Positions 9,456 to 18,026 of a DNA stretch of 57,944 nucleotides are shown piece after piece. The notes below the pieces were generated by a model. That model was not told the origin of the DNA. It ran no database searches and worked only from the letters and a program-made list of their open reading frames with translations. This DNA is from Chitinophagaceae bacterium. Its GTDB lineage: Bacteria > Bacteroidota > Bacteroidia > Chitinophagales > Chitinophagaceae. Position numbers and translations under genes: made by a program. Within the stretch, counting starts at the first letter, position 1; each line of letters starts with the position of its first letter. Location: positions 1 through 57,944 of the forward strand of contig JAICGN010000015.1 of the NCBI GenBank assembly GCA_025923075.1, read 5' to 3'.

Positions 9456-10121
9456 ATGAAAAAGACAATTTTTATTTTGTTTGCAGTATGTGTTGCGAGC
9501 TTTTCTTTTGCCCAAATGCCGGACAAATTTGTAAAAGCAATGGAGCCTAAGATAGCAGCAGTTGATACCACAAGCAGTGTGCAGGGGTTGACTGATCTGG
9601 CCAATGCTTTTGAAAGAATTGCCGAAGCGGAAAAAAATCAGTGGCTGGCTTATTATTACGCAGCGTTTTGTAATGCCAGTGCGGGTCTTATGGCGGGAGC
9701 CGGCGGTGATATAATGGCGGCTAAAGCAGATAAAACCGATCCTTATGCTGACAAGGCTGAGAAGCAAATAAAGAAGGCTGAAGAAATGATGAAGGACAAT
9801 TCTGAAATATATATTGTAAAGAAAATGATCGCAACATTGCGAATGATCGGCGACCCGATGAACCGTTACATGACTTATGGACCAGAAGCCCAGGCAATGC
9901 TTGACGAAGCGAAAAAACTGGATGCTAATAATCCGAGAGTTTATTTACTTGAAGGCCAGGATAAATTTTATACACCCCAGGAATTTGGCGGAAGTAAAGA
10001 GGAAGCAAAAGTATTATTTGAAAAATCAAAGCAACTTTTTGAAACTTTTAAACCTGCGTCAACAGTACATCCAAATTGGGGTAAAGGAACAGTCAGCTAT
10101 TTTTTATCTCAATATAAATAG
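9456..10121 (+). CDS. Periplasmic helical (TPR-like) protein of unknown function
   Basis: 221 residues with a signal peptide (MKKTIFILFAVCVASFSFAQ). The rest is helical and Ala/Lys-rich, with paired-helix spacing like degenerate TPRs (IAEAEKNQWLAYYYAAFCNA; LDEAKKLDANNPRVYLLEGQ). It lies 30 bp after the receptor gene and 58 bp before two membrane-protein genes, so co-transcription is likely. I do not recognise a named family. It may be a periplasmic partner of the receptor (inference). Confidence 0.7.
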   Translation: MKKTIFILFAVCVASFSFAQMPDKFVKAMEPKIAAVDTTSSVQGLTDLANAFERIAEAEKNQWLAYYYAAFCNASAGLMAGAGGDIMAAKADKTDPYADKAEKQIKKAEEMMKDNSEIYIVKKMIATLRMIGDPMNRYMTYGPEAQAMLDEAKKLDANNPRVYLLEGQDKFYTPQEFGGSKEEAKVLFEKSKQLFETFKPASTVHPNWGKGTVSYFLSQYK

Positions 10122-10179
10122 ATGATTAAATATTTAAATGGCTTGTTTCTAACAAGGCATTTGGTTTAAATCGATCATT

Positions 10180-10770
10180 ATGGAAGACAACCAGAAATTT
10201 TCCGCCGAACAAAGCCTGCAGGTCATTCAAGCAATGATTCAAAAGGCCAAGCACGACGTCGCCAACAATTCGTTTTATCTTTTGCTTTGGGGTTGGCTGA
10301 TTTTCATTGCCGCGCTTTTGAATTTCGGACTCATGAAGTTTACCCGTTTTGAGCAACCTTATCTTGCATGGAACCTGGTGTGGCTCGGAGCAATTGCCAG
10401 TATTATTAAAGGGATAAAGGATGCTAAAAAAATTACCGTAAAAACTTTTGTAGGGGAAACGATGAAGGTTTTTGGCATTAGCCAGGCTATTCTTTATTTC
10501 GGCCTCTTTTTTTTCTTCGGTAAGTATGATTTGTGGATCGTTGCGTTTCCGTTGTATATACTTGTCTATGCAGTTACCTGCTTTTTTATGGGGGCATTAA
10601 TGCAGTTCCCTCTTTTAAAGTGGACAGGGCTGTTATGTTTACCCATTATGGTAATTGCTGTTTACGTGTCGTTTGACTGGCAATTGTTGTTGATGGCCTT
10701 GGCTATATTAATATCTTACATTATTCCCGGACATGTGTTGAGTGTAAAGGAAAAAATCCAAAACAAATAA
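10180..10770 (+). CDS. Four- to five-helix membrane protein, unknown function (paralogue A)
   Basis: 196 residues. A soluble N-terminal stretch (EQSLQVIQAMIQKAKHDVA) is followed by hydrophobic segments near residues 27-47, 55-70, 90-110, 115-135 and 150-185. The next gene begins the same way (QESLHLITMMINKAKESYHD), so the two are distant paralogues and may form a heteromer. They are separated by 4 bp. The next gene overlaps a small winged-helix gene, an arrangement that suggests a sensor or transporter with its own regulator. Role unknown. Confidence 0.7.
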   Translation: MEDNQKFSAEQSLQVIQAMIQKAKHDVANNSFYLLLWGWLIFIAALLNFGLMKFTRFEQPYLAWNLVWLGAIASIIKGIKDAKKITVKTFVGETMKVFGISQAILYFGLFFFFGKYDLWIVAFPLYILVYAVTCFFMGALMQFPLLKWTGLLCLPIMVIAVYVSFDWQLLLMALAILISYIIPGHVLSVKEKIQNK

Positions 10771-10774
10771 GTTT

Positions 10775-11446
10775 ATGGAACAGGAAAAAAAATTAACCGA
10801 ACAGGAAAGCCTGCACCTGATCACCATGATGATCAATAAAGCAAAAGAATCATACCATGATACAGGTATTGGCGCCATTATGTGGGGAGCTGTTATTGCA
10901 ATATGTTCTTTAGTAAGACTATCGGAGGTTCAATTTGATTACAAACTTCCCTTTGATATTTATTTGCTCACTCTTGTTGCTATCATTCCGCAAATATTTA
11001 TAAGTATTAAAGAAAAGAAGGAACGAAAAGTAAAATCCTATGACGATGCCTACATGGATTATTTATGGCTGGGGTTTGGCATTTCTATCTTTCTATTAAT
11101 CCATATCAGTAATAATATTTTTGGTGAATGGGGTTCATGGGCTAATGAATACAGAAATATAACCGGGAAACCGGTTATATTTCGTTTTAGTGAGTATGTT
11201 GCCCCGCTTTTTTTAATGTTATATGGTATGCCAACATTTGTAACCGGCGCTGCATGTAAGTTTAAGCCGATGTTATGGGGCGGTATTTTTTGCTGGATCT
11301 GCTGCATCATCGCTATTTACACATCAATCAAAATAGACTTGTTGCTTACAGCCGCATCAGCTATACTTGCCTGGCTGGTACCGGGTATTATTATGGAAAA
11401 GGAATATCGTTCATATAAAAAGGAGCAAGCACAATTGAATGTTTAA
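10775..11446 (+). CDS. Multi-helix membrane protein, unknown function (paralogue B)
   Basis: 223 residues. The N-terminal amphipathic segment (LTEQESLHLITMMINKAKES) resembles that of the preceding protein and is followed by about five membrane helices. The C-terminus is charged (MEKEYRSYKKEQAQLNV). The 3' end overlaps the next reading frame by 8 nt, which suggests translational coupling to the winged-helix protein. No catalytic motif is visible. Confidence 0.7.
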   Translation: MEQEKKLTEQESLHLITMMINKAKESYHDTGIGAIMWGAVIAICSLVRLSEVQFDYKLPFDIYLLTLVAIIPQIFISIKEKKERKVKSYDDAYMDYLWLGFGISIFLLIHISNNIFGEWGSWANEYRNITGKPVIFRFSEYVAPLFLMLYGMPTFVTGAACKFKPMLWGGIFCWICCIIAIYTSIKIDLLLTAASAILAWLVPGIIMEKEYRSYKKEQAQLNV

Positions 11447-11729
11447 AGAACTTGATCCAATATTGCATTCTCAATTACGATTGGCGGTAATGTCGCTTCT
11501 TATAAGCGTAAAAGAAGCTGAGTTTACGTTTTTAAAAGAAAAAACAAATGCTACTGCCGGGAACCTGAGTGTCCAAATTCAAAAATTGAAAGAAGCTGGC
11601 TACATTGAAATAATAAAACAATTTAAAGATAATTACCCGCAAACGATTTGCAAGATTACATCATTTGGCGTCAATGCGTTTGAAGAGTACGTGAAAAATT
11701 TGCAATCATATCTTACTAATCACAAATAA
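11439..11729 (+). CDS. Small winged-helix transcriptional regulator (HTH_34-like)
   Basis: 96 residues, almost only one winged helix: helix 1 (LHSQLRLAVMSLLISV), an FTFLKEKTNATAGNLSVQIQ helix-turn-helix region (about residues 29-48), recognition helix KLKEAGYIEIIKQF, and the wing. This matches the compact MarR/ArsR-like 'winged helix DNA-binding' family common in Bacteroidota. There is no ligand domain, so sensing may come from the coupled membrane proteins. It probably regulates its own operon. A minus-strand terminator starts at its stop codon. Confidence 0.8.
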   Translation: MFKELDPILHSQLRLAVMSLLISVKEAEFTFLKEKTNATAGNLSVQIQKLKEAGYIEIIKQFKDNYPQTICKITSFGVNAFEEYVKNLQSYLTNHK

Positions 11730-11753
11730 AAAAGGCCCTTTAGAAAAAGAGCC
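11726..11753 (-). terminator. Intrinsic terminator of the minus-strand T9SS gene
   Basis: GGCCCTTT-AGAA-AAAGAGCC on the plus strand (one mismatch) is preceded by AATAAAAAA, which is a T tract on the minus strand. It is a near copy of the terminator at 13741-13773. Confidence 0.75.
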
Positions 11754-11876
11754 CGTCTCCGTTGATACGCTGAGTGTATAAAAGCTTCAAGTGTTAACCA
11801 ACAATTAATCTTCGACCAGGTACCAGGGAGACTTGTTCGATCCTAAGGATGGCTTTAACATTCTTAAACGAATTAT

Positions 11877-13496
11877 CTATAGCTTTACAAATTTTGCGGT
11901 TTGAATATCAGATCCATTGTTTACTTCTACGAGGTACATGCTGGGTTTAAGAGTTGATGTCAATGGAAAGCTTATCATATTATTCCCTTCCAGGCTATTT
12001 ATCTTGTTAGACATCATAATCCTTCCACTCATATCGTAAATTTTTATATCAATGATCCGTGAAGCAAAAGCAGTATAGTTAAAACTAAGCTGGTCGACTA
12101 CAGGATTATTAAAAATTTTAATTGAATTAGCAGTAACTGCTTTGTTTTGAAATACAAGCGTTTTGGAATAACTGATATTGTTATTCTTATCGATCATTTT
12201 AAGCCGGTACATTACCTTCTCAAAACTGCTGATCGTTTCAAAGAACATATAATCTTCTGTATCTGTTTCTTCGCTTGCGAATACAATACCAACGGTTTTG
12301 TATTCCCTGCCATCATGGCTTCTTTGTACTTCGAATTGATCTACCGTTCTGTTATTTTCAATTCTCCATTGTAGAGAGACCTTGTTTTTTGAATTTACAT
12401 TTCCCTGGAAACTGACCAGCTGTACCGGCAATACTGACCAATAATTGCCCACTGGTAAAGTTTTGTTGTAACAATCTGAGGCTGATTTTACCACAATGAT
12501 CACGGCGACGTCCCAAGAGGGCAATATAATATATTGATTACCTTCTGAAGCGCTGGTAATTGTTCTTGTGTCAACCAGCACATCGTTAATATCCCACTGG
12601 GCTGCAATCCCAAGGTCAGTATATACTTCAACAGTAACAGGAAACGCGCCTGCGGGAGCTGCAGTAATATTATAAGCCAGTAACGCTTTGCTGGGATCAC
12701 TTGGGTATTGAGATACGACTGAGGCAATTGATAACTGGTTTGCCGGGTTTAGGCTTCCTGCCAGACCATTGGTAACGCCAGCTGTATGTTGTCCTGGTTG
12801 GTCACTTTTCAACCATTCGCCGCACAAACCATCCGAACTGCGGTAATAGCCATTATTGCTTCCGGCAGAATTTGTTAAGTATTCAATACCATTATCAGGG
12901 ATTGAATTGAAATTAATCGTAAAATCGGGAGAACCGCACGACATGTCAATGGGCAGGTCCGGCATTGTTTTTAAATAGGCGGGTATTGCAGTTGTGCTAA
13001 AACCGGCAATCAGACCATTCACAAGAATTCCGTTCTTATAGAGAAATACATGGAAGACACCTCCCGCACCTGTAATCTTTACAAAAAGGTCATTCAGATT
13101 TGCTGGCACGGCAACCTGCGTATAAGAGGAACCATTCCTTTCCCATTTGGTTAATCCACTGCAAGACCCAAGAGAATTCCAATCTGAGTTCGCTGTTAAT
13201 CCAAGCTGATCCTGTATATCAAATGGCGATGCAGATGCACACGTGTAGTAGCCATAACCAGGCATTGTATAATTAGGGAGATCAATGACATAAAACCCCG
13301 ATTTGGCAACGGGCTCTTCATAATAGGCAACAAGAGTATAATTATCGAGACTTTCAGGGCTGTTACTTTCATTGTAGAGTTCAAAGAACTCATGATAGCC
13401 ATTACCGGGTTGCGGATACACCTCATTCAATACTGCTTGAGATCTGGTTATGATCGCAGCAAAAACAAACACACAAAGAGTAAAAATTTTTTTCAT
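11877..13496 (-). CDS. T9SS-sorted protein with lamin-tail-like domain
   Basis: About 539 residues. The start at 13496 gives the signal peptide MKKIFTLCVFVFAAIITRSQ; an upstream ATG at 13529 would add 11 residues and is less likely. The mature N-terminus (AVLNEVYPQPGNGYHEFFEL) fits a lamin-tail-like beta domain. A fibronectin-like linker (VQLVSFQGNVNSKNKVSLQW) and a type A sorting domain (IKIFNNPVVDQLSF to AKFVKL) end the protein. The last 175 residues are a paralogue of the upstream minus-strand gene, and leader and 3' UTR are also shared. It is probably exported to the cell surface by T9SS. Function unknown. Confidence 0.85.
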   Translation of the reverse strand: MKKIFTLCVFVFAAIITRSQAVLNEVYPQPGNGYHEFFELYNESNSPESLDNYTLVAYYEEPVAKSGFYVIDLPNYTMPGYGYYTCASASPFDIQDQLGLTANSDWNSLGSCSGLTKWERNGSSYTQVAVPANLNDLFVKITGAGGVFHVFLYKNGILVNGLIAGFSTTAIPAYLKTMPDLPIDMSCGSPDFTINFNSIPDNGIEYLTNSAGSNNGYYRSSDGLCGEWLKSDQPGQHTAGVTNGLAGSLNPANQLSIASVVSQYPSDPSKALLAYNITAAPAGAFPVTVEVYTDLGIAAQWDINDVLVDTRTITSASEGNQYIILPSWDVAVIIVVKSASDCYNKTLPVGNYWSVLPVQLVSFQGNVNSKNKVSLQWRIENNRTVDQFEVQRSHDGREYKTVGIVFASEETDTEDYMFFETISSFEKVMYRLKMIDKNNNISYSKTLVFQNKAVTANSIKIFNNPVVDQLSFNYTAFASRIIDIKIYDMSGRIMMSNKINSLEGNNMISFPLTSTLKPSMYLVEVNNGSDIQTAKFVKL

Positions 13497-13596
13497 TTTC
13501 GTAGGGTTGAAATTAAAAACACGATTCAATGGTTGTCCTGATCCTCGGGATCAGCTTGAAAAATACCGTAATGATAGCAGGATGAAATTTTAAGAG

Positions 13597-13610
13597 TAGT
13601 ATCAGTACGG
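13597..13610 (-). promoter_or_regulatory. Conserved leader motif CCGTACTGATACTA
   Basis: It lies 101 nt before the start of the lamin-tail T9SS gene. The same motif (CCGTACTGATACCA) lies 89 nt before the start of the paralogue at 15127-15140. Both lie about 45 nt after a predicted promoter, that is, inside the mRNA leader. Confidence 0.5.
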
Positions 13611-13656
13611 ATCGTTCAACGTGGTTTTTACCTGGATAGTTGGGTTTTCTTCCATA

Positions 13657-13688
13657 CAAATCTACTATCGAATTACTGGTAATGCAAG
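13657..13688 (-). promoter_or_regulatory. Bacteroidota-type promoter of the lamin-tail T9SS gene
   Basis: On the minus strand CTTG (13688-13685), 20 bp, then TAGATTTG (13664-13657). The architecture equals that of the paralogue's promoter at 15190-15221. The predicted start site is near 13652. Confidence 0.55.
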
Positions 13689-13740
13689 CTTATTAGAATG
13701 AAAAACTACTATTACCACAGATTATTTTATGAGTTGGGGG

Positions 13741-13773
13741 AAAAAATAAAAAGGCCCTTTAGAAAAAGGGCCC
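13741..13773 (-). terminator. Intrinsic terminator of the second T9SS paralogue
   Basis: A perfect 8-bp stem GGCCCTTT-AGAA-AAAGGGCC, with an A-rich plus-strand flank that gives a minus-strand T tract. The copy extends through GTCTCCGTTGATAC into about 13820 and matches 11727-11800. Confidence 0.8.
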
Positions 13774-13934
13774 GTCTCCGTTGATACTCTAAGTGTATGA
13801 AAAATTTTAAGGTCTTAACCGGTCGTCAGCATTATTGGCTTAGTATCAGGAGATGTTTTAAATTGACGAGGATTGCTTTTATCTACCTTCCCTCGCTCCC
13901 TCATAGATTTCAGGAAGATGGCTTGTTAGTAAGA

Positions 13935-15038
13935 TTACTGCTTTACAAATTTGGATGATTGAAGTTGGGTTCCATCATTTACTTCTACCACATACATACC
14001 CGCTTTAAATGTTGAACTCAAGGGCAGGCTTATCATGTTTCTGCCTTCGAGGCTATTTACCTTATTATTTAATACCACTCTTCCAGTCATATCAAACACT
14101 TTTACATCAACAACCTGTGTAGTTGTAGCGGTATAGCTAAAAGTAAGTTTATCATTAACCGGATTACCGATGATCTTGACGCTATTTGTGATTACAGATT
14201 TCAATTGGAAGATCAGGATCCTTGAATAATCTGCCTCATGATTTTTATCAATCATTTTAAGACGGTACATCACTTTATCATTGGCATTAACTGTTTCAGC
14301 AAATGTGTAGTTTTCAGTACCGCGGTTTTCAGAGGCAAATACTACAGCTGCTATTGAAAAATCTCTTCCATTAAAGCTTTTTTCTATTTCAAAACTTTTT
14401 GCTGTTTCATTATCGGCTACTGTCCAATTCAGCGTGACCTTATTGTTTTTATTCATGTTCCCCTGGAAGCTGATAAGATGAACAGGCAAAGAAGCCACAC
14501 AGCCGGAGAGATATGCATTGGTAGTCAGGTCATCCATTGACAAACGTACATTACCGCCACCCGTACTTCCCCCCATGGTAACTGAAAGCCGATACGCTCC
14601 GGGAGCAATTACTGGAAAAGTTTGATTGTATAGTACAGTAGTCGTAGCCGTATTTGTTACCTGGAAACTGTCAAGAGTTTGAACGATGTCTCCGGAAGGA
14701 TTTACCAAATCAAGTTTTATAAACCTTGTTGCCATACCATTCAGGTTACCGCTGAGTTTATATATGAATGAAACATCAACCGTATTTTCAACCCAAAGGA
14801 AAGGCGTGCGCATAATACGAACACTATCCGAACTTACCGGGGGTTCAGAGTAAGGGCTTCCATTTCCGGAAATGGCAAAGCTGGATGGATTCGTAGCGTA
14901 CATCATGTTTGTGAACTGCCAGCAATTTGCTGCAAGAGGAGCTAAACCATTTTCAAAATTTTCGCTTATCTGTGCGAAGGAAGGTTTGGCAAAAAGCGAT
15001 AATACGGCAACACAACAAAGAGTAAAAATCTTTTTCAT
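13935..15038 (-). CDS. T9SS-sorted protein with jelly-roll-like N-terminal domain
   Basis: 367 residues with signal peptide MKKIFTLCCVAVLSLFAKPSFAQ (read as two pieces). The first half (ISENFENGLAPLAANCWQFT to SMDDLTTNAYLSGC) looks like a MAM/'choice-of-anchor' type beta jelly roll. The second half (VHLISFQGNMNKNNKVTLNW onwards) is the same fibronectin-like linker plus type A sorting domain found in the gene at 11877-13496. Likely surface-exposed through T9SS. Together the two genes look like a tandem duplication in which the N-terminal domain was exchanged. Ligand unknown. Confidence 0.85.
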   Translation of the reverse strand: MKKIFTLCCVAVLSLFAKPSFAQISENFENGLAPLAANCWQFTNMMYATNPSSFAISGNGSPYSEPPVSSDSVRIMRTPFLWVENTVDVSFIYKLSGNLNGMATRFIKLDLVNPSGDIVQTLDSFQVTNTATTTVLYNQTFPVIAPGAYRLSVTMGGSTGGGNVRLSMDDLTTNAYLSGCVASLPVHLISFQGNMNKNNKVTLNWTVADNETAKSFEIEKSFNGRDFSIAAVVFASENRGTENYTFAETVNANDKVMYRLKMIDKNHEADYSRILIFQLKSVITNSVKIIGNPVNDKLTFSYTATTTQVVDVKVFDMTGRVVLNNKVNSLEGRNMISLPLSSTFKAGMYVVEVNDGTQLQSSKFVKQ

Positions 15039-15126
15039 TTTCTTAGGGTTGAATGTATAAAACGGATTATGTTTTTGTTCTTCTGAAGCTGCCCGTAATG
15101 TTACCGGTAAATTCTTTCTTTAGAGG

Positions 15127-15140
15127 TGGTATCAGTACGG
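15127..15140 (-). promoter_or_regulatory. Conserved leader motif CCGTACTGATACCA
   Basis: The partner of the motif at 13597-13610, also about 45 nt after the predicted promoter. Both leaders also share CATTACGG and a start-proximal TTCAACCCTA-GAAAATGAAA. Confidence 0.5.
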
Positions 15141-15189
15141 TTTGCTTGTCGGGATTTTTCAGGGATACAGTGGATTCTTTACGATGACA

Positions 15190-15221
15190 CAAACGTAATA
15201 TGCACATTTAATCCATGCAAG
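15190..15221 (-). promoter_or_regulatory. Bacteroidota-type promoter of the jelly-roll T9SS gene
   Basis: On the minus strand CTTG (15221-15218), 20 bp, TACGTTTG (15197-15190). The predicted start site near 15185 gives a leader of about 147 nt. Confidence 0.55.
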
Positions 15222-15263
15222 TTTTTCTATAGAATTTTTTTCATTCTGTTTTCAAAAGATTCA

Positions 15264-15295
15264 TTTCCAATAAAGAATTTTTAAAACTAATTTTG
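15264..15295 (+). promoter_or_regulatory. Bacteroidota-type promoter of the ABC operon
   Basis: TTTC (15264-15267), 20 bp, TAATTTTG (15288-15295). The predicted start site near 15300 leaves only about 15 nt before the ATG at 15315. Confidence 0.5.
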
Positions 15296-15314
15296 AATTT
15301 CGTACTAGTACTAT

Positions 15315-16223
15315 ATGTCATCTGTCATCGAGGTTCGTGAATTAACGAAATCATTTAACGAAATAACCGCAGTCGATAACCTGACTTTTACTGTGAAGGA
15401 AAAGGAAGTCTATGGTTTTCTTGGTGAAAATGGTGCAGGCAAATCTACCACGATAAGAATGTTATTGACGCTGATCAGGCCTACTAACGGTGAAATAAAA
15501 ATCTTTGGTCTTGATCTTTCAACACATAGAAAAGAAATATTAGAAAGAACAGGAGCCATAATAGAAAAACCTGATCTATATAAATACCTGACAGCAATTG
15601 AAAACTTAAGTCTTTTTGCCGTAATGAGCGGTTTGAGATTGGACAGGAATCAATTAATGGATAAACTCGAAAAGGTTGGACTTGGGGAAAGAGCAGACAG
15701 TAAAATAAAAACATATTCACAGGGAATGAAGCAACGGCTTGGTATTGCCGTAGCGCTTGTTCACGATCCTGATCTGATAATATTAGACGAACCGATGAAT
15801 GGATTGGATCCTCAGGGAATTGCAGATATCAGAAATCTAATTAATCACCTGAGTAAGGATCTTGGTAAAACAGTATTTATTTCTTCGCATTTACTTAGTG
15901 AAATGGAACAAGTGGCTGATTCTTTACTTATTATCCATAAAGGGAAAAAAATTGCTGAAGGAAATATGCACGAATTGTTGAGTCCTGAGCAGTCAAGGAT
16001 AGAAATTGAGACTAACTCGGCCAGTGAATTTGTTCAAAAGCTGAATCAAACAAATTGGGGACCTAAAATAATTAGTGTCAATGGGAAAAAAATAATGATG
16101 CAATTGAAAAAAGATGATGTGCCGCTTCTTATTCAGAAATTGTCAGAAATGAAAATTGATATTTATTCTGTGCATAAAAAAAATTCACTCGAAGATTATT
16201 TTTTGTCACTCACAGGCGACTAA
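15315..16223 (+). CDS. ABC transporter ATP-binding protein
   Basis: 302 residues. Walker A GENGAGKS (37-44), signature SQGMK (135-139), Walker B LIILDEP (154-160) and switch His192 are all present, so the ATPase should be active. The C-terminal 90 residues form the extension seen in ATPases that pair with ABC-2 type permeases. The permease gene follows at 1 bp and a LolA-like gene after that. The substrate is not readable. The LolA-like partner hints at lipid or lipoprotein handling or envelope stress (inference). Confidence 0.92.
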   Translation: MSSVIEVRELTKSFNEITAVDNLTFTVKEKEVYGFLGENGAGKSTTIRMLLTLIRPTNGEIKIFGLDLSTHRKEILERTGAIIEKPDLYKYLTAIENLSLFAVMSGLRLDRNQLMDKLEKVGLGERADSKIKTYSQGMKQRLGIAVALVHDPDLIILDEPMNGLDPQGIADIRNLINHLSKDLGKTVFISSHLLSEMEQVADSLLIIHKGKKIAEGNMHELLSPEQSRIEIETNSASEFVQKLNQTNWGPKIISVNGKKIMMQLKKDDVPLLIQKLSEMKIDIYSVHKKNSLEDYFLSLTGD

Positions 16224-16224
16224 C

Positions 16225-17106
16225 ATGATGTCATTACTTAAAATAGAAATCTTTAAAATATTTAAGCGGCCCCGAACATATATCGCTTTTTCAGTTATTG
16301 CATTAATTATTATTCTTATTCAAATAGCCTTAAAGTTCGGGGGCGAGGAATATGTGGGCCTGATGCTCAGTGGTATGGGTGATAGTTTTGAACAGATACC
16401 TTCTAAAGATATTTTGAATGGGTATTTGGTATGTTTTGTAATATTAAACCTGTTACTTATTCATATACCTATTCTTGTGGCATTGGTTGCAGGAGATGCG
16501 GTGGCCGGAGAAGCAAATATGGGAACGCTTCGATTACTTGCTTCAAAACCCGTTAGCAGGGTAAAATTGCTTGTTGTTAAGTTCATGGCCTCAGCTTTTT
16601 ATACCTTGATATTACTGATATGGGTAGCCGTGCTCGCCCTGTTTTTAAGCATTGCCTTATTTGGCGTAAACTGGCTGGGCGTGCCGAGAGAACTGCAGTT
16701 TAATATAATGGAGTCAGACGATGTACTATGGCGTTATTCATTGGCCTTTTGCTTTGCAGCTATTGGTCTTATTTGTGTTGCTGCATTAGCCTTTATGCTT
16801 TCAGTTTTTTCGGAAAATTCTATTGGCCCGATTGTGGTGACAGTCTGCGTAATAATTGTTTTTACTATACTGACACAAATGCAGATACCATTTTATGATG
16901 AAACAATCAAGCCCTATCTTTTTACAACTCACATGCTCGGATGGAAAGGTTTTTTTTATGTCAGGGGGGTTGAGGGGGTGACGGAAAAAGGGTCCATAGA
17001 AAATCTTTCTTCCATAATTAAAAGCGCCGGGATTCTTATTGGCTACACAGCTGTTTTTTTGGGCATTGCTTTTTGGTATTTTAAAAGAAAAAATATTTTA
17101 AGTTGA
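16225..17106 (+). CDS. ABC-2 type permease
   Basis: About 293 residues starting at the ATG at 16225 (MMSLLKIEIFKIFKRPRTYI), directly after the stop of the ATPase gene. Six or so membrane helices are visible, with the family pattern GDAVAGEANMGTLRLLASKPV between helices 2 and 3 (about residues 92-112). It is the membrane half of the exporter. The stop lies next to the ATG of the following gene, so translation is probably coupled. Confidence 0.88.
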   Translation: MMSLLKIEIFKIFKRPRTYIAFSVIALIIILIQIALKFGGEEYVGLMLSGMGDSFEQIPSKDILNGYLVCFVILNLLLIHIPILVALVAGDAVAGEANMGTLRLLASKPVSRVKLLVVKFMASAFYTLILLIWVAVLALFLSIALFGVNWLGVPRELQFNIMESDDVLWRYSLAFCFAAIGLICVAALAFMLSVFSENSIGPIVVTVCVIIVFTILTQMQIPFYDETIKPYLFTTHMLGWKGFFYVRGVEGVTEKGSIENLSSIIKSAGILIGYTAVFLGIAFWYFKRKNILS

Positions 17107-17793
17107 ATGAGGAGAGCTTTTTTCATAATTGCCGCATGTTTACTGGGAAGTCAGCTTCCAGCACAAATTCCGGAAGACCTAATAAGTAAAGTACAAGCAA
17201 AGCTTGAAAAAGTAAATGACTACACGGCTAAAGGCAAGCTGAAAACAAATGTTGTTTTCATCAAAGCCCCCGTTGCTTCCGTAAAAGTGTATTATAAAAA
17301 GCCGGATAAAATGAAAATTGTAAATGAAAAAGGAATTTCGTTTATACCCAAAGGCTCCGTAAATATTAATCTTGCGAAATTTCTTTCAGCGGCAGGTAAA
17401 TACGAAATTGTTGATGCCGGGAAAGAAGCTACCACCGGTTTACGAATATTAAAGCTTTTACCGACAGACGAAAATTCAGATATTGTATTATCTACCCTTT
17501 ATATTGATGAAAAAGCAGAATTAATATTGAAGGCAAAAAATACAACCAGGGATAACGGTACTTATGAGCTGGAAATGAGCTACGGTAATTACGCTTTATT
17601 TGGTCTTCCTGATAAAGTAATTTTTTCTTTCAACACAAAAGATTATAAGCTTCCCAAAGGTGTAACCTTCGATTATGACGATGGGGTTGGGAAAAAACAA
17701 GAGGATAACCTGAAAAATAAAAAAGGGAAAGTTGAAATTACCTATTCCGAGTATTTGATCAACAAAGGAGTTGATGATGCTATTTTCAAATAA
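17107..17793 (+). CDS. LolA-like periplasmic protein
   Basis: 228 residues with signal peptide (MRRAFFIIAACLLGSQLPAQ). The body (VQAKLEKVNDYTAKGKLKTN, then SVKVYYKKPDKMKIVNEKGI) has the half-barrel pattern of LolA/LolB-type proteins that bind acyl chains. It begins directly after the permease stop. It may hand lipid substrates on from the ABC exporter (inference). The true lolA may lie elsewhere in the genome. Confidence 0.7.
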   Translation: MRRAFFIIAACLLGSQLPAQIPEDLISKVQAKLEKVNDYTAKGKLKTNVVFIKAPVASVKVYYKKPDKMKIVNEKGISFIPKGSVNINLAKFLSAAGKYEIVDAGKEATTGLRILKLLPTDENSDIVLSTLYIDEKAELILKAKNTTRDNGTYELEMSYGNYALFGLPDKVIFSFNTKDYKLPKGVTFDYDDGVGKKQEDNLKNKKGKVEITYSEYLINKGVDDAIFK

Positions 17794-18026
17794 GCTCTAT
17801 TTTTGTAATTCTTCACAGTAAATTTTCTTTTAGTACTCCGTATAGTTTCGATTTCCCGTTTCATCAGCCAGTTATGAGCAGGAGTCGTTTAATAGATTTT
17901 TAATAAAGTCGCAATTTCCTTAAATAAAAACCTCCTGAACTCGTTTTTATATCATTGATTTCCTGTTAATAATACTATAGTAATTAGACAACGCAGGAAC
18001 TATCTTTATTGCAATAAATCCGTCTC

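Larger units (their letters stand above)
13497..13934 (-). other. Non-coding stretch between the two T9SS paralogues
   Basis: 438 bp. On the minus strand it holds the upstream gene's 3' UTR with terminator (13741-13773), then a promoter (13657-13688) and a leader of about 155 nt for the 13496 gene. The leader holds the CCGTACTGATAC motif (13597-13610 region) and a small hairpin CTGATCC-TCG-GGATCAG (about 13539-13555). No coding frame is supported. Confidence 0.6.
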
